From contig JBHJGU010000016.1 of NCBI GenBank assembly GCA_050331475.1, positions 1-10,642 on the forward strand: a stretch of DNA of 10,642 nucleotides, in the 5' to 3' direction. Origin of the DNA: JBHJGU01 sp050331475 (GTDB lineage Bacteria > Pseudomonadota > Alphaproteobacteria > Caulobacterales > Maricaulaceae). The position numbers were made by a program, and so were the translations under genes. The notes below the pieces were generated by a model, which did no database searches, was not told the DNA's origin, and saw nothing but the letters and a program-made list of their open reading frames with translations. Within the stretch, counting starts at the first letter, position 1; the number at the start of each line of letters is the position of its first letter. Below are positions 1-7,146 of this stretch, in pieces.

Positions 1-682
1 GCGCAAAGCCGCCATAGTCCGCCGCCGCGTTGCTGATCGGAAGCTTGTGCGGGGGTGGGCGGGGCTGGTCGCGACCTGCTGCGTCGAAAATCGGCGCGAA
101 TTGCGGCACTACGATCCGGATCAGGACGCCGATGACGCCGATGGCGGTCAGGATCAAAAAGGCCGGATAGATGGACGCGGAGATGAGTTTTTGTTTGAGC
201 GCTTCGCTCGCCTCCTCCATTTCGGCCAGCCGGTCGAGCGCGCCGGCGAGATCGCCGCTTTCCTCGCCAGCGCGAACCAAATTGACCGAAGCCCTGGGAA
301 AGGCGTCGGCGCGCTCCGCCATGGCTTGGGATAGGCTTGCGCCGCCGCGTAAGCGCTGGGCGAGGTCGCGCGCCACCTCGCCGATGGGCCCGCCCCCCCC
401 GCCGAGCAAGTCCAACGCGTCGTCAAGGGGCACTGAGGCCGCCGCAAGTCCGGCTAAGTCCCGGGTCAGCCCGGCGCGTGCGGCGGGTTTCAGCCCGGCT
501 TTCGGCGTCAGTTCGACATTTAAGAGGTCCAGAACCGGATTCGCCGCAGCTTCGGTGATCCGTGTGGGCGTCAGCCCGTCTGAGGCGAGCCGGCGCACAG
601 CCGCGGGCCGGTCGGGCGCCTCCAGCTGTCCGGTTTCGGGCCGTCCGTCCGGACCAAGCGCGCGATAGCGGAAGCTGGGCAT
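1..682 (-). CDS. gspF: Type II secretion system inner-membrane platform protein GspF (partial, 3' end off the left edge)
   Basis: 227 codons of the N-terminal half are visible, reading from an ATG at 682 to the window edge without a stop; the family is usually about 400 residues. GspF is the polytopic inner-membrane platform that couples the GspE ATPase to pseudopilus assembly. Residues 1-22 (MPSFRYRALGPDGRPETGQL) have the typical GspF opening. Residues 70-190 match the first T2SSF domain: a TRDLAGLAAASVPLDDAL helix, the signature AGEESGDLAGALDRLAEMEE (138-157), then a hydrophobic helix at about 172-193 ending VVPQF. The start lies 5 nt past the gspE stop, with a GAGG about 10 nt upstream inside gspE, so translation is probably coupled. 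A run of eight C (393-400) encodes part of a GGGGG linker at residues 94-98; the frame is intact through it. PilC is the alternative, but the N-terminus favours GspF. Confidence 0.88.
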   Translation of the reverse strand, partial: MPSFRYRALGPDGRPETGQLEAPDRPAAVRRLASDGLTPTRITEAAANPVLDLLNVELTPKAGLKPAARAGLTRDLAGLAAASVPLDDALDLLGGGGGPIGEVARDLAQRLRGGASLSQAMAERADAFPRASVNLVRAGEESGDLAGALDRLAEMEEASEALKQKLISASIYPAFLILTAIGVIGVLIRIVVPQFAPIFDAAGRDQPRPPPHKLPISNAAADYGGFA

Positions 683-687
683 GGGGC

Positions 688-2427
688 TTAGACCTCGCGC
701 GTGACCCGGACGACTTCGTCAAGCGCGGTCTCCCCGCGAAGCGCCCGATCGACCGCGTCTTCGCGCAAAGTGACGAACCCGCGCTCGCGCGCCAACGCCT
801 CCAGCGCTTGCGCGTCCGGGCGTTTGAGGATCGCGTCGCGCAGGTTGCGGTCAAGCTCAAGCAGCTCAAACGCCACCGTACGGCCGCGATATCCCGACCC
901 GCGGCAGGCCTCGCAACCTTGGGCGCGGAATGTCGGGGTCTCGTGTTCGGGACCGGGTTCGCGGCCCAAAAGCCCGGCGACCAAGCTCGGGTCGGGCGTC
1001 TCGGGCGTCTTACAGGCCCCGCACAGGCTTCGCATCAGCCGTTGGGCGAGCACCGCATTGAGCGTCGAGGCGAGCAAATAATCCTCCACGCCCATGTCCA
1101 GTAACCGGCCGATACTGGCGGCCGCGGAGTTCGTGTGCAGGGTAGAGAGCACCAAATGTCCGGTCAGCGCGGCGTGGATCGCGATCTCCGCGGTTTCCTT
1201 GTCGCGGATTTCTCCAACCAGGATGATGTCAGGGTTATGCCGGAGCACTGAGCGCAGGATCGGCGCAAAGCCCAACCCGATGGCGGCCTTGGTTTGAACT
1301 TGCACGACACCGGGCAGCTCATACTCAATTGGATCTTCCGCGGTAATGATTTTCTTGCCCGGCGCGTTGAGTGTTTTCAACGCAGTGTAGAGCGTGGTTG
1401 TTTTGCCCGACCCGGTCGGTCCGGTGACCAACACCAATCCGTTGGGCTGACGCAATTGCGCGAGAAACGCGTCAAGCCGCGGCCCGCGAAAGCCCAAGCT
1501 CGCAAAATCCAATACCACATTGGCCTGGTCCAGCACTCGGATGACGACGGACTCGCCATGCAAAGCGGGCAGGGTCGCGACGCGTAGATCGATCCGCCGT
1601 CCGCGTACGGACAGCTGGATGCGCCCGTCCTGGGGCAGGCGCCGCTCGGCGATATTCAGCCCGGCGAGCAGCTTCAGCCGGGACACGACCGCGAGGCTTA
1701 AGTCCCGCGGCGGCGGGTCCTGTTCCACTAGCACGCCGTCGAGCCGGAAGCGATTGCGCAGACCGCCTTGGACGGCGTCCAAATGAATATCGGACGCGCG
1801 TAAGTCCGCCGCCCGGGTGATTAAGGTGTTGACCAAGCGCACCACCGGGGCTTCGCTGGCCATATCCTCCAGCCGACGCAGGTCTTGGTCGCCGACGGTT
1901 TCGGCCGCCTCAACCCGCGCGCCGGTCACGGCGCCGTTCAGGTCCGGCTCGGCGTAAAGCTGCTCCAAGGCGTGGTCGATCTGGCTCGCCGCGGCGGCGA
2001 GCGCGGTCACCGATTTGCCCGCGGCCAGTCGCACCGCCTTGAGCGCGAACGCGTCGCCGGGGTCAAAGGTGGCCACGGTGATCGCGGTCTCCCCCTCGTC
2101 CAGCGGAACCAGGTGATGCTGACGCAGAAACCCCAGCGGCAGGCGGTCGACGCAGACGGGCTCCTCGGGAAGGGTGTCCGCGCTCCACATCGCGATATTG
2201 GCGGCTTGCGCGCAGGCCCGCGCCAAATCGGTCTCCCCTGCAAGGCCTAAATCCAACAGCGTTCGCGTCAAGCGTGTCTGGGTGTGTTGGCTCGCCGCTC
2301 GTGCGCGCTCGAGGCCAGCATCGTCCAGCACGCCCGCGGACAGCAGCGCCGCGCCCAACCGATCCTCGAAATCGGTCGGGGGCGCGGAGACCTCGTCAGT
2401 CTGAGCGGAGACGTCAAGCGCGACCAT
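688..2427 (-). CDS. gspE: Type II secretion system ATPase GspE
   Basis: A 579-residue cytoplasmic secretion ATPase of the GspE/PilB family, which powers pseudopilus extension in type II secretion. In order: an N-terminal MshEN/GspE-N type domain (about 20-160); Walker A GPTGSGKT (336-343); Asp box AEDPIEYE (363-370); Walker B IILVGEIRD (401-409); His box GHLVLSTLHTN (423-433); and a zinc-binding tetracysteine at C469/C472 and C505/C508 in the C-terminal domain. All catalytic motifs are intact and the length is normal. The ATG at 2427 is the first in-frame ATG; its best Shine-Dalgarno candidate (GGAG at 2444-2441) is 13 nt away, which is far, so the start is somewhat uncertain. gspF follows after 5 nt. 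PilB of type IV pili shares these motifs; the GspF-like partner makes T2SS the better call. Confidence 0.9.
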   Translation of the reverse strand: MVALDVSAQTDEVSAPPTDFEDRLGAALLSAGVLDDAGLERARAASQHTQTRLTRTLLDLGLAGETDLARACAQAANIAMWSADTLPEEPVCVDRLPLGFLRQHHLVPLDEGETAITVATFDPGDAFALKAVRLAAGKSVTALAAAASQIDHALEQLYAEPDLNGAVTGARVEAAETVGDQDLRRLEDMASEAPVVRLVNTLITRAADLRASDIHLDAVQGGLRNRFRLDGVLVEQDPPPRDLSLAVVSRLKLLAGLNIAERRLPQDGRIQLSVRGRRIDLRVATLPALHGESVVIRVLDQANVVLDFASLGFRGPRLDAFLAQLRQPNGLVLVTGPTGSGKTTTLYTALKTLNAPGKKIITAEDPIEYELPGVVQVQTKAAIGLGFAPILRSVLRHNPDIILVGEIRDKETAEIAIHAALTGHLVLSTLHTNSAAASIGRLLDMGVEDYLLASTLNAVLAQRLMRSLCGACKTPETPDPSLVAGLLGREPGPEHETPTFRAQGCEACRGSGYRGRTVAFELLELDRNLRDAILKRPDAQALEALARERGFVTLREDAVDRALRGETALDEVVRVTREV

Positions 2428-2474
2428 GGTGGCCGATGTACTCCATGGGCCCGGGTTTCGCCTAGGGGTCAGGC

Positions 2475-2503
2475 GTGATCGCCGCCGCGCGCCACGACGT
2501 CAA
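2475..2503 (-). promoter_or_regulatory. Candidate promoter for gspEF
   Basis: Read on the minus strand, TTGACGT begins at 2503 and is followed after 14 nt by GCGATCAC (2482-2475). This resembles the Caulobacter-type housekeeping consensus (TTGACGS, 10-14 nt, GCTANAWC), with a near-perfect -35 and 6 of 8 positions in the -10. It would start transcription about 40 nt upstream of the gspE ATG. It was found by eye in a GC-rich region, so chance matches are possible. Confidence 0.35.
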
Positions 2504-2511
2504 CCGGGGCG

Positions 2512-2540
2512 TTGGACGACCGCGTCAAACCTGCTATGTC
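2512..2540 (+). promoter_or_regulatory. Candidate promoter for tatABC
   Basis: TTGGAC (2512-2517) is followed after 17 nt by TATGTC (2535-2540). Extended to GCTATGTC (2533-2540), the -10 fits 7 of 8 positions of the Caulobacter-type GCTANAWC element; the -35 is weaker. A start near 2547 would give a short leader of about 24 nt that still contains the tatA Shine-Dalgarno sequence. The -35 lies 8 bp from the -35 of the divergent gspE candidate, so the two promoters would be back to back. Confidence 0.45.
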
Positions 2541-2570
2541 CGCCACCGTCACAGCGAATGGAGAGGCGAC

Positions 2571-2804
2571 ATGGCGCCTGGTGTTTGGCAATTGTTGCTC
2601 GTCGTGCTGCTCGTGGTCCTGCTATTTGGCGGACGCGGCAAAATTTCGTCGATCATGGGCGATATGGCGAAGGGCATTCGTTCGTTTCGCAGCGGCCTGA
2701 AAGAGGGTGACGCGGAAGCCGAAGACGCCGCGATGAAAACCCTCAAAGAAGATGGCACCGTCGAGGTGAAGCCCGAAGCCGCGAAAGCGGACGCCAAGGG
2801 CTAA
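2571..2804 (+). CDS. tatA: Twin-arginine translocase subunit TatA
   Basis: A 77-residue TatA/E protein, which oligomerises to form the passage through which folded twin-arginine precursors cross the inner membrane. A short N-terminus (MAPGVWQ) precedes one transmembrane helix of about 12 residues (LLLVVLLVVLLF), the conserved F-G hinge (FGG at about 19-21), an amphipathic helix (KISSIMGDMAKGIRSFRSGL) and a charged, acidic-then-basic tail. The family usually runs 60-90 residues. The ATG at 2571 is preferred over an in-frame ATG at 2475 because GGAGAGG (2560-2566) sits just upstream and because the earlier start would put 32 polar residues ahead of the helix. It is first in a tatA-tatB-tatC operon; tatB follows after 43 nt. 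Confidence 0.95.
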   Translation: MAPGVWQLLLVVLLVVLLFGGRGKISSIMGDMAKGIRSFRSGLKEGDAEAEDAAMKTLKEDGTVEVKPEAAKADAKG

Positions 2805-2847
2805 GCGCCCTCGCGCCGCGGCCGTCGACCTTAGGCGGGAGCCTTCA

Positions 2848-3201
2848 ATGGGACCTGGCATCGGTTTACCGGAATTGCTCGTGCTCGCCATTTTGGCGCT
2901 CGTCGTCGTGGGCCCGCGGGATTTGCCGCTTATGACGCGCAAAATTGGCCGTTTTGTCGGCAAGATGCGCTCCATGGCGTTCGAGTTTCGACGGAATTTT
3001 GACGAAATGGGCACGTTGGCCGAGTTCGAAGAGCTGAAAAAAGAAGTCACCGATATCAAATCGGGTCGCGCCTTCATGGACATCAAAAAGGACATTAACG
3101 CCGCCGCCCATGAGGCGGTGCGCGGCGAGGTTCCCGAGCCCGAGGCCGCCAAACCCGCGTCTAAGCCCGCCGCAGAGCCGGCGAAGCCGTCCGCGTCATA
3201 G
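2848..3201 (+). CDS. tatB: Twin-arginine translocase subunit TatB
   Basis: A 117-residue TatB, which with TatC forms the receptor complex for twin-arginine signal peptides. The N-terminus MGPGIGLPELLVLAILALVV carries the conserved membrane-helix glutamate (E9) and is followed by the GPRDLP turn (22-27) that marks TatB, then an amphipathic helix (about 30-55, RKIGRFVGKMRSMAFEFRR), a charged helical stretch and a Pro/Ala/Lys-rich tail (PAAEPAKP). The long tail and the GP-xx-LP motif separate it from TatA. The start at 2848 has GGGAG (2837-2841) at 6-nt spacing. tatC starts 8 nt after the stop. Confidence 0.95.
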   Translation: MGPGIGLPELLVLAILALVVVGPRDLPLMTRKIGRFVGKMRSMAFEFRRNFDEMGTLAEFEELKKEVTDIKSGRAFMDIKKDINAAAHEAVRGEVPEPEAAKPASKPAAEPAKPSAS

Positions 3202-3209
3202 GCGCGGGC

Positions 3210-4082
3210 ATGGGCGGGCCGGCGATCAAAGCCTCTAAACGCAGCGCCAAAGCGATCGAGGCCAGGCGTAAGGCCGAACAGGTCAACACCCTCGACGTGG
3301 CCCCGTTCATGCTCAAGCTCAAAGAGCTGCGCAATCGGGTGATTGCGGTGCTCTTGGCCTTTGGATTGGCGTTCGGGCTGTGTTTCGCCTTCGCGGTGAA
3401 GATCTATGATTTTCTGGTCATCCCGTTTTCGCGGGCGGCGGCGGCTCGGACCAGCGCTCTTGACGGCGTCGATCAAGAGCTCCAGCTCATCTACACCGCG
3501 CCGTTGGAGTTTTTTTTCGTCAAAGTGAAGCTTGCTTTGTTCGGCGGGATTGTGCTCGCTTCGCCGGTCATTCTTTTTGAAATATATAGGTTTATTGCGC
3601 CCTCCCTCTATAAAGATCAAAAATGGGCTGTCATCCCTTACATGATTTTTGCGCCCGTGCTGTTTCTCATCGGGGCGGCGCTCGCGCACGGCGTGGTGTT
3701 GCCGTTTGTGATGGAGTTTGCGCTCGCTCAGGAGCAATCCCTCGATCAAGGCCGCGCGGCGATCGAACTTCTGCCCCGTGTGGCGGACTATTTGGCGATC
3801 GTCGTCACCTTGATCCTGGCCTTCGGCGCAGCCTTCCAACTGCCGGTCGCTATGAGCTTGTTGGCGCGCGGTGGTTTGGTCGACACCAGGGGCTTGGTCG
3901 AGAATTGGAAGGTTGCCGTCGTCGCCGCGTTCGCGTTCGCCATGTTCGTCACCCCGCCTGACCCCTTCAGTCAAATCCTGCTCGGCGGCGCGCTCATGGC
4001 GCTTTACGGCGTCTCAGTGGTGTGTGTTTGGCTCGTGGAGCGGCGCGACGCCCAGAACGCGGCGGAGACGGACGCGGCCTGA
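3210..4082 (+). CDS. tatC: Twin-arginine translocase subunit TatC
   Basis: A 290-residue polytopic inner-membrane protein with the six-helix TatC pattern; it binds the twin-arginine signal peptide together with TatB. Visible motifs: LKELRNRV (37-44), equivalent to the HLxELRxR signature with the usual His replaced by Lys (K36); the APLEFFFVKVKLAL segment (97-110); SPVILFEIYRFIAPSLYK (118-135); the VADYL stretch (191-195); LPVAM (211-215); and TPPDPFSQ (248-255). About 33 mostly polar, basic residues precede the signature, longer than in E. coli. The next in-frame ATG (residue 34) would leave almost nothing before the motif, so 3210 is kept although its Shine-Dalgarno is poor; coupling to tatB may suffice. 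No serS follows, unlike many alphaproteobacterial tat loci. Confidence 0.95.
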   Translation: MGGPAIKASKRSAKAIEARRKAEQVNTLDVAPFMLKLKELRNRVIAVLLAFGLAFGLCFAFAVKIYDFLVIPFSRAAAARTSALDGVDQELQLIYTAPLEFFFVKVKLALFGGIVLASPVILFEIYRFIAPSLYKDQKWAVIPYMIFAPVLFLIGAALAHGVVLPFVMEFALAQEQSLDQGRAAIELLPRVADYLAIVVTLILAFGAAFQLPVAMSLLARGGLVDTRGLVENWKVAVVAAFAFAMFVTPPDPFSQILLGGALMALYGVSVVCVWLVERRDAQNAAETDAA

Positions 4083-4151
4083 ACCGGCTGCGACCACACC
4101 AAGCGTTAAGCCTATTCTGCTGATATCACGGCTGAGGAATCGGGGATCGGC

Positions 4152-5099
4152 ATGGCGGAAATTGATCTGTCAACGTCTGAGCGTGCGCGCGGCTTCCGGT
4201 TAAAGCCGTGGGTCAAGGCGCTCCGCCTGCATCAATGGGCGAAAAATTCGCTATTGGTCGTCCCCGCCCTGTTGTCTCACACACTGGGCGCTGACGCTCT
4301 GGCTTCCCTCGCGCTGGCGTTTATCGGCTTGGGGCTCGCCGCGTCTGGCACTTATGTGGTCAATGACGTTCTGGATCGGGCCGACGACGCGCGCCATCCC
4401 ACCAAACGGCGGCGTCCCTTCGCGAGCGGCGCACTCAGCCCCGCCCAGGGTTGGCTCGCCGCGGCGACCTTGATTATCACGGGTCTCGCGCTGGCGACGT
4501 ATGCCGGCGCCGGCGGCCCCACCGCGGCGTATTTGCTGATCACGTTGGGCTATAGCTTCGGGCTCAAGCGGGTGGTGCTGATGGACGCAGCCATTATTGG
4601 CGGGCTGTTTACCGTCCGGCTATGGATCGGGGCGTCGGCCGTCGACGCGCCGCTGACGATCTGGCTGACATTTTTCTCACTCACCGTGTTTTTCTCCCTC
4701 GCTATGGCCAAGCGTCATGTGGAGTTGGTTCGCCGGGCCGAGGCGGGCGACCTCACGCCCTTGCCCGGGCGGGATTACGCCGCGCGCGATGTTCGGCTGA
4801 CCGCCAGTTTTGGCATTGCGGGGGCGATTATGTCGGTGGTGGTGTTCGCCAATTATCTGTTCCAGACCGCGTATCCGTCCGGCATTTACGCCCGCCCGGA
4901 CCTGTTGTGGATCGCGCTCGCGGCCATCGTCGCTTGGCTCATGCGCATTTGGGTGCTCGCCGATCGGGGCCGATTAAGCGATGACCCGGTGGTGTTCGCG
5001 TTGAAGGACCGGGCAAGTTACGGCCTGGGCGCGGTCGCGGTCGGTGCGGTGGCGGCGGCCACGTTTGGCGGAGGCGCGCCCGAATGGCTGACGCTCTGA
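4152..5099 (+). CDS. UbiA-family prenyltransferase, decaprenyl-phosphate phosphoribosyltransferase-like
   Basis: A 315-residue integral membrane protein with about eight or nine hydrophobic helices. UbiA enzymes transfer polyprenyl groups or, in the DPPR-synthase branch, join polyprenyl phosphate to phosphoribosyl pyrophosphate. The first Asp-rich motif is NDVLDRADD (71-79: N71, D72, D75, D79), followed by RHPTKRRRPFASG (81-93), the form seen in the DPPR-synthase-like branch rather than in quinone-pathway UbiA. The LRLHQWAKN opening (24-32), YSFGLKRVVLMD (134-145), AKRHVEL (186-192), GRDY (206-209) and DDPVVFALKDR (277-287) also fit that branch. Several bacterial relatives carry an N-terminal HAD phosphatase domain; this one does not. 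The second Asp cluster is reduced to D145. A GGGG precedes the ATG. It overlaps the next gene by 16 nt, implying one transcript. The substrate cannot be read from the sequence. Confidence 0.82.
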   Translation: MAEIDLSTSERARGFRLKPWVKALRLHQWAKNSLLVVPALLSHTLGADALASLALAFIGLGLAASGTYVVNDVLDRADDARHPTKRRRPFASGALSPAQGWLAAATLIITGLALATYAGAGGPTAAYLLITLGYSFGLKRVVLMDAAIIGGLFTVRLWIGASAVDAPLTIWLTFFSLTVFFSLAMAKRHVELVRRAEAGDLTPLPGRDYAARDVRLTASFGIAGAIMSVVVFANYLFQTAYPSGIYARPDLLWIALAAIVAWLMRIWVLADRGRLSDDPVVFALKDRASYGLGAVAVGAVAAATFGGGAPEWLTL

Positions 5100-6406
5100 T
5101 CCTGACGCGCCCTGCGCAAACGGACCTGCGACGTTGGGCGCCCGACGCGGTCGCTGGGCTCGGACTGCTGATCTTCGTCGGCGTTTGGACGGTTTTTGGG
5201 CGCGCCGCTTTGGCCGGGCCGGACGGGATCATTGACGATGTCCTGGGCGTCGACGCGCGCGAGTATTTCTTCGCCGTCGCCAATGGGGAATGGTTCGTCG
5301 AATCCGCCAAGCGTCCGTTGTTTGGTCCCATCGCTCAGGTCTTGCGGCGCTGTTTCGATTGGGCGCCGGGGGTGGATGCGGTCGCCGCGGCGCAGTCTGT
5401 GTTCGCGCTGTTCGGCTTGATCGCGATCGCGGCGTGTTACGGTTTTGCGCGGCTGTGCGGCTGCGCGCCGGTTGCGGCGTCCGTGATCAGCGTTTGGGCG
5501 TTCTCCAGCTTCGCGCTGAGTTTCGCGGCTTCGGTCTATGACAGCTATATGGCCAGCGTGGCGGCCCTGTTTCTGGTGGGCGCAGCGGCTCTGGCCTTGG
5601 CGCGCTGGGGCGGGGGTCTTGTGCAGGCCCGGCCTTGGCTGTGCGTAGCGGTCGCGGGTTTGGCTTCGCTCGGTGCGGGGTGGCTGTACGCCCCATGGAT
5701 TCTGGCTTCGGCTCTGTTCGCCGCGGCGTTTTTGACCCTCGGGCCGAAGGATTGGCGGCGTTGGATTCGGGCTCTCGCGGTCGGCGCGATCCCGCTCATG
5801 CTTTATCCGCTGCCGTTTCTCGCCCATCCGGAGGGCTTAGGCGCGGCCCAAGGCGACATTATCGACCGCTACGCTAGCCTGCGCCATCTCGTGGATCCTG
5901 CGGCCTGGGCCCAGACGACGAACGCGTTTTTTCTCAGCTTATGGGCCTATCCGGGCGGGATTATCCCGGGGGATTTTTTCCCCAACCCTCAGGCCCCCCA
6001 TGGCTGGATGGTCCAGACGATCGCCGATACCGCGGCCGCGCCGCTGAATTGGGGATTGGCGGGGACGAGCCTTGCTGCGGTCGGTGCGGCGGTTGGTCTG
6101 GGACTGCGCCGCGGCGGGCGCGCGTGGTTTGTGTTGGCGCTGTTAGGACTGATTGGCGCGCAAGCGGTGTTTTATGTCTATTTCGCCCCTGGCGAGGCGC
6201 TCTTGTTCGCCTCCCCGGTGATGGCCGGTTATGCGATGTTGCTTGCGCTGGGGCGGGCGCAGATATCGGGCCCTGCGGGTTGGCGCTGTGACGCGGGGCT
6301 TGCGGCGCTCGCCATGATCTGTGTTGTGGTCAATGCGGGCGCGCTCGACCGCACCGGTGCGTTCCACCGCGCGGATCTGCCCCAGACGCTGAGCCCACTG
6401 CGTTAG
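5084..6406 (+). CDS. Polytopic membrane protein, probable GT-C-fold glycosyltransferase
   Basis: A 440-residue, very hydrophobic protein with about ten membrane segments, beginning at about residues 22-38. The first extracytoplasmic loop holds acidic residues D51, D52, D57 and E60 in IIDDVLGVDAREYFF, followed by KRPLFGP (76-82). GT-C enzymes (PMT, ArnT, arabinofuranosyltransferases), which use polyprenyl-phosphate sugars, carry their catalytic acid in this loop. Further features are YDSYMAS in a helix start (152-158), a long periplasm-like loop with AYPGGIIPGDFFPNP (288-302) and YFAPGEALLFASP (366-378). No exact family is recognised, so the glycosyltransferase call rests on topology, the acidic loop and the UbiA partner. 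The ATG at 5084 lies inside the UbiA gene with GGAGG (5070-5074) 9 nt upstream. The stop overlaps that of the convergent downstream gene (TTAG, 6403-6406). Confidence 0.65.
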   Translation: MADALILTRPAQTDLRRWAPDAVAGLGLLIFVGVWTVFGRAALAGPDGIIDDVLGVDAREYFFAVANGEWFVESAKRPLFGPIAQVLRRCFDWAPGVDAVAAAQSVFALFGLIAIAACYGFARLCGCAPVAASVISVWAFSSFALSFAASVYDSYMASVAALFLVGAAALALARWGGGLVQARPWLCVAVAGLASLGAGWLYAPWILASALFAAAFLTLGPKDWRRWIRALAVGAIPLMLYPLPFLAHPEGLGAAQGDIIDRYASLRHLVDPAAWAQTTNAFFLSLWAYPGGIIPGDFFPNPQAPHGWMVQTIADTAAAPLNWGLAGTSLAAVGAAVGLGLRRGGRAWFVLALLGLIGAQAVFYVYFAPGEALLFASPVMAGYAMLLALGRAQISGPAGWRCDAGLAALAMICVVVNAGALDRTGAFHRADLPQTLSPLR

Positions 6407-7146
6407 CTGTCCTTCGGCTTCAACGGCTTCAAGCGGCGTTTGAATACGTGGCCCTCCGGCGCGGCTTCGCCGTCCGGGCCCTTACCCACCAAGTAAAAGC
6501 GCTGCCAGGATTGCTGCATCGCGTCGGGGTCGCGCTCTTTGAGTTTGGCGATAAAGTCTCCGCGCGAGGTTCGCCACGACTCATAACGCTCCAGTAGCTC
6601 GGGGTCTTCGTGCAAGTCTCTAACCACGGGCTCCACCTCGTCCAACCGACCATGCTCGACCAGGGACACGAAGCAAAACGGTTCGCCTTTTTCGAACCGA
6701 ACCCGGCAGGGACGGGTGAACTTCCAATTCATTGTGAAGGGGAAGGGCAGCCAATCGGTCTCCACGAGACCCGCCAGTGCGGTAATGCCGTGTTTGGGCT
6801 CATTGGGCGGCCCCATCGCCCACATGGCCCAACCCGGCGGGGTACGGAACATATAGCCCACATGGAAGGTCAAGACGCCATGGCGAAAATGCGCTTGGGC
6901 GAAGTCATGGACGGCGAAATTCGGATCGTCCGTTGAAATTTTGATGTCTTCGTTGTTCTTGCCGCCGTTATACTCCAACGTGACATTCGCGGGGCACAGT
7001 ATCTCCCAGCCTGAAGTATTGGCGATAACGAGCGGTAGGCATCGGTAGGGCGATCGGCCCTCGACCTTATCCATCCAATCACGCTCCAACCGGCCTGGGA
7101 TCATTTCCGGTGGATGGGATACCAGCTTGAAGCATTCCAGTTTCAT
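6403..7146 (-). CDS. DUF6065-like conserved protein of unknown function
   Basis: A 247-residue soluble protein that I recognise as resembling the DUF6065 family, found in many alphaproteobacteria; no function is known to me. No signal peptide or membrane segment is seen. It is rich in aromatic and tryptophan blocks: RDWMD (22-26), RCLPLVIANTSGWEILCP (35-52), HFRHGVLTFHVGYMFRTPPG (86-105), ETDWLPFPFTMNWKFTRP (129-146) and FEKGEPFCF (151-159). The C-terminal half is helical and charged, with a WxRF/Y element (W214, Q215, R216, F217, Y218). The mix of hydrophobic strands and conserved W/H/E residues suggests a beta-rich ligand-binding or enzymatic fold, but that is inference. The ATG at 7146 (MKLECFKL) is preferred over a GTG at 7188 because I recall relatives beginning at MKL. 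It lies 78 nt downstream of the HerA-like gene on the same strand, so co-transcription is possible. Confidence 0.75.
   Translation of the reverse strand: MKLECFKLVSHPPEMIPGRLERDWMDKVEGRSPYRCLPLVIANTSGWEILCPANVTLEYNGGKNNEDIKISTDDPNFAVHDFAQAHFRHGVLTFHVGYMFRTPPGWAMWAMGPPNEPKHGITALAGLVETDWLPFPFTMNWKFTRPCRVRFEKGEPFCFVSLVEHGRLDEVEPVVRDLHEDPELLERYESWRTSRGDFIAKLKERDPDAMQQSWQRFYLVGKGPDGEAAPEGHVFKRRLKPLKPKDS

Noticed and set aside
2475..2570. A 32-residue N-terminal extension of TatA from an ATG at 2475
   Set aside because: It would place polar, basic residues ahead of the membrane helix, lacks a good ribosome site, and covers the candidate promoter; GGAGAGG at 2560-2566 supports the start at 2571.
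2622..3974. A 450-codon open frame on the minus strand across tatA, tatB and tatC
   Set aside because: It is exactly antisense to three well-supported genes; its translation is low-complexity, rich in R/D/H/Q, with no recognisable domain, as expected from the complement of GC-rich codons.
4121..4128. The 8-bp palindrome TGATATCA between tatC and the UbiA-like gene, considered as an operator or promoter
   Set aside because: It is short, has no convincing -35/-10 pair around it, and an 8-bp palindrome is expected by chance at this scale.
4083..4151. A possible intrinsic terminator after tatC
   Set aside because: No stable GC stem followed by a T run is present in the 69-bp gap.
5018..5827. 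A 269-codon minus-strand open frame opposite the GT-C-like gene
   Set aside because: Its Arg/Pro/Gln-rich composition and lack of domains mark it as a shadow of the plus-strand membrane protein.
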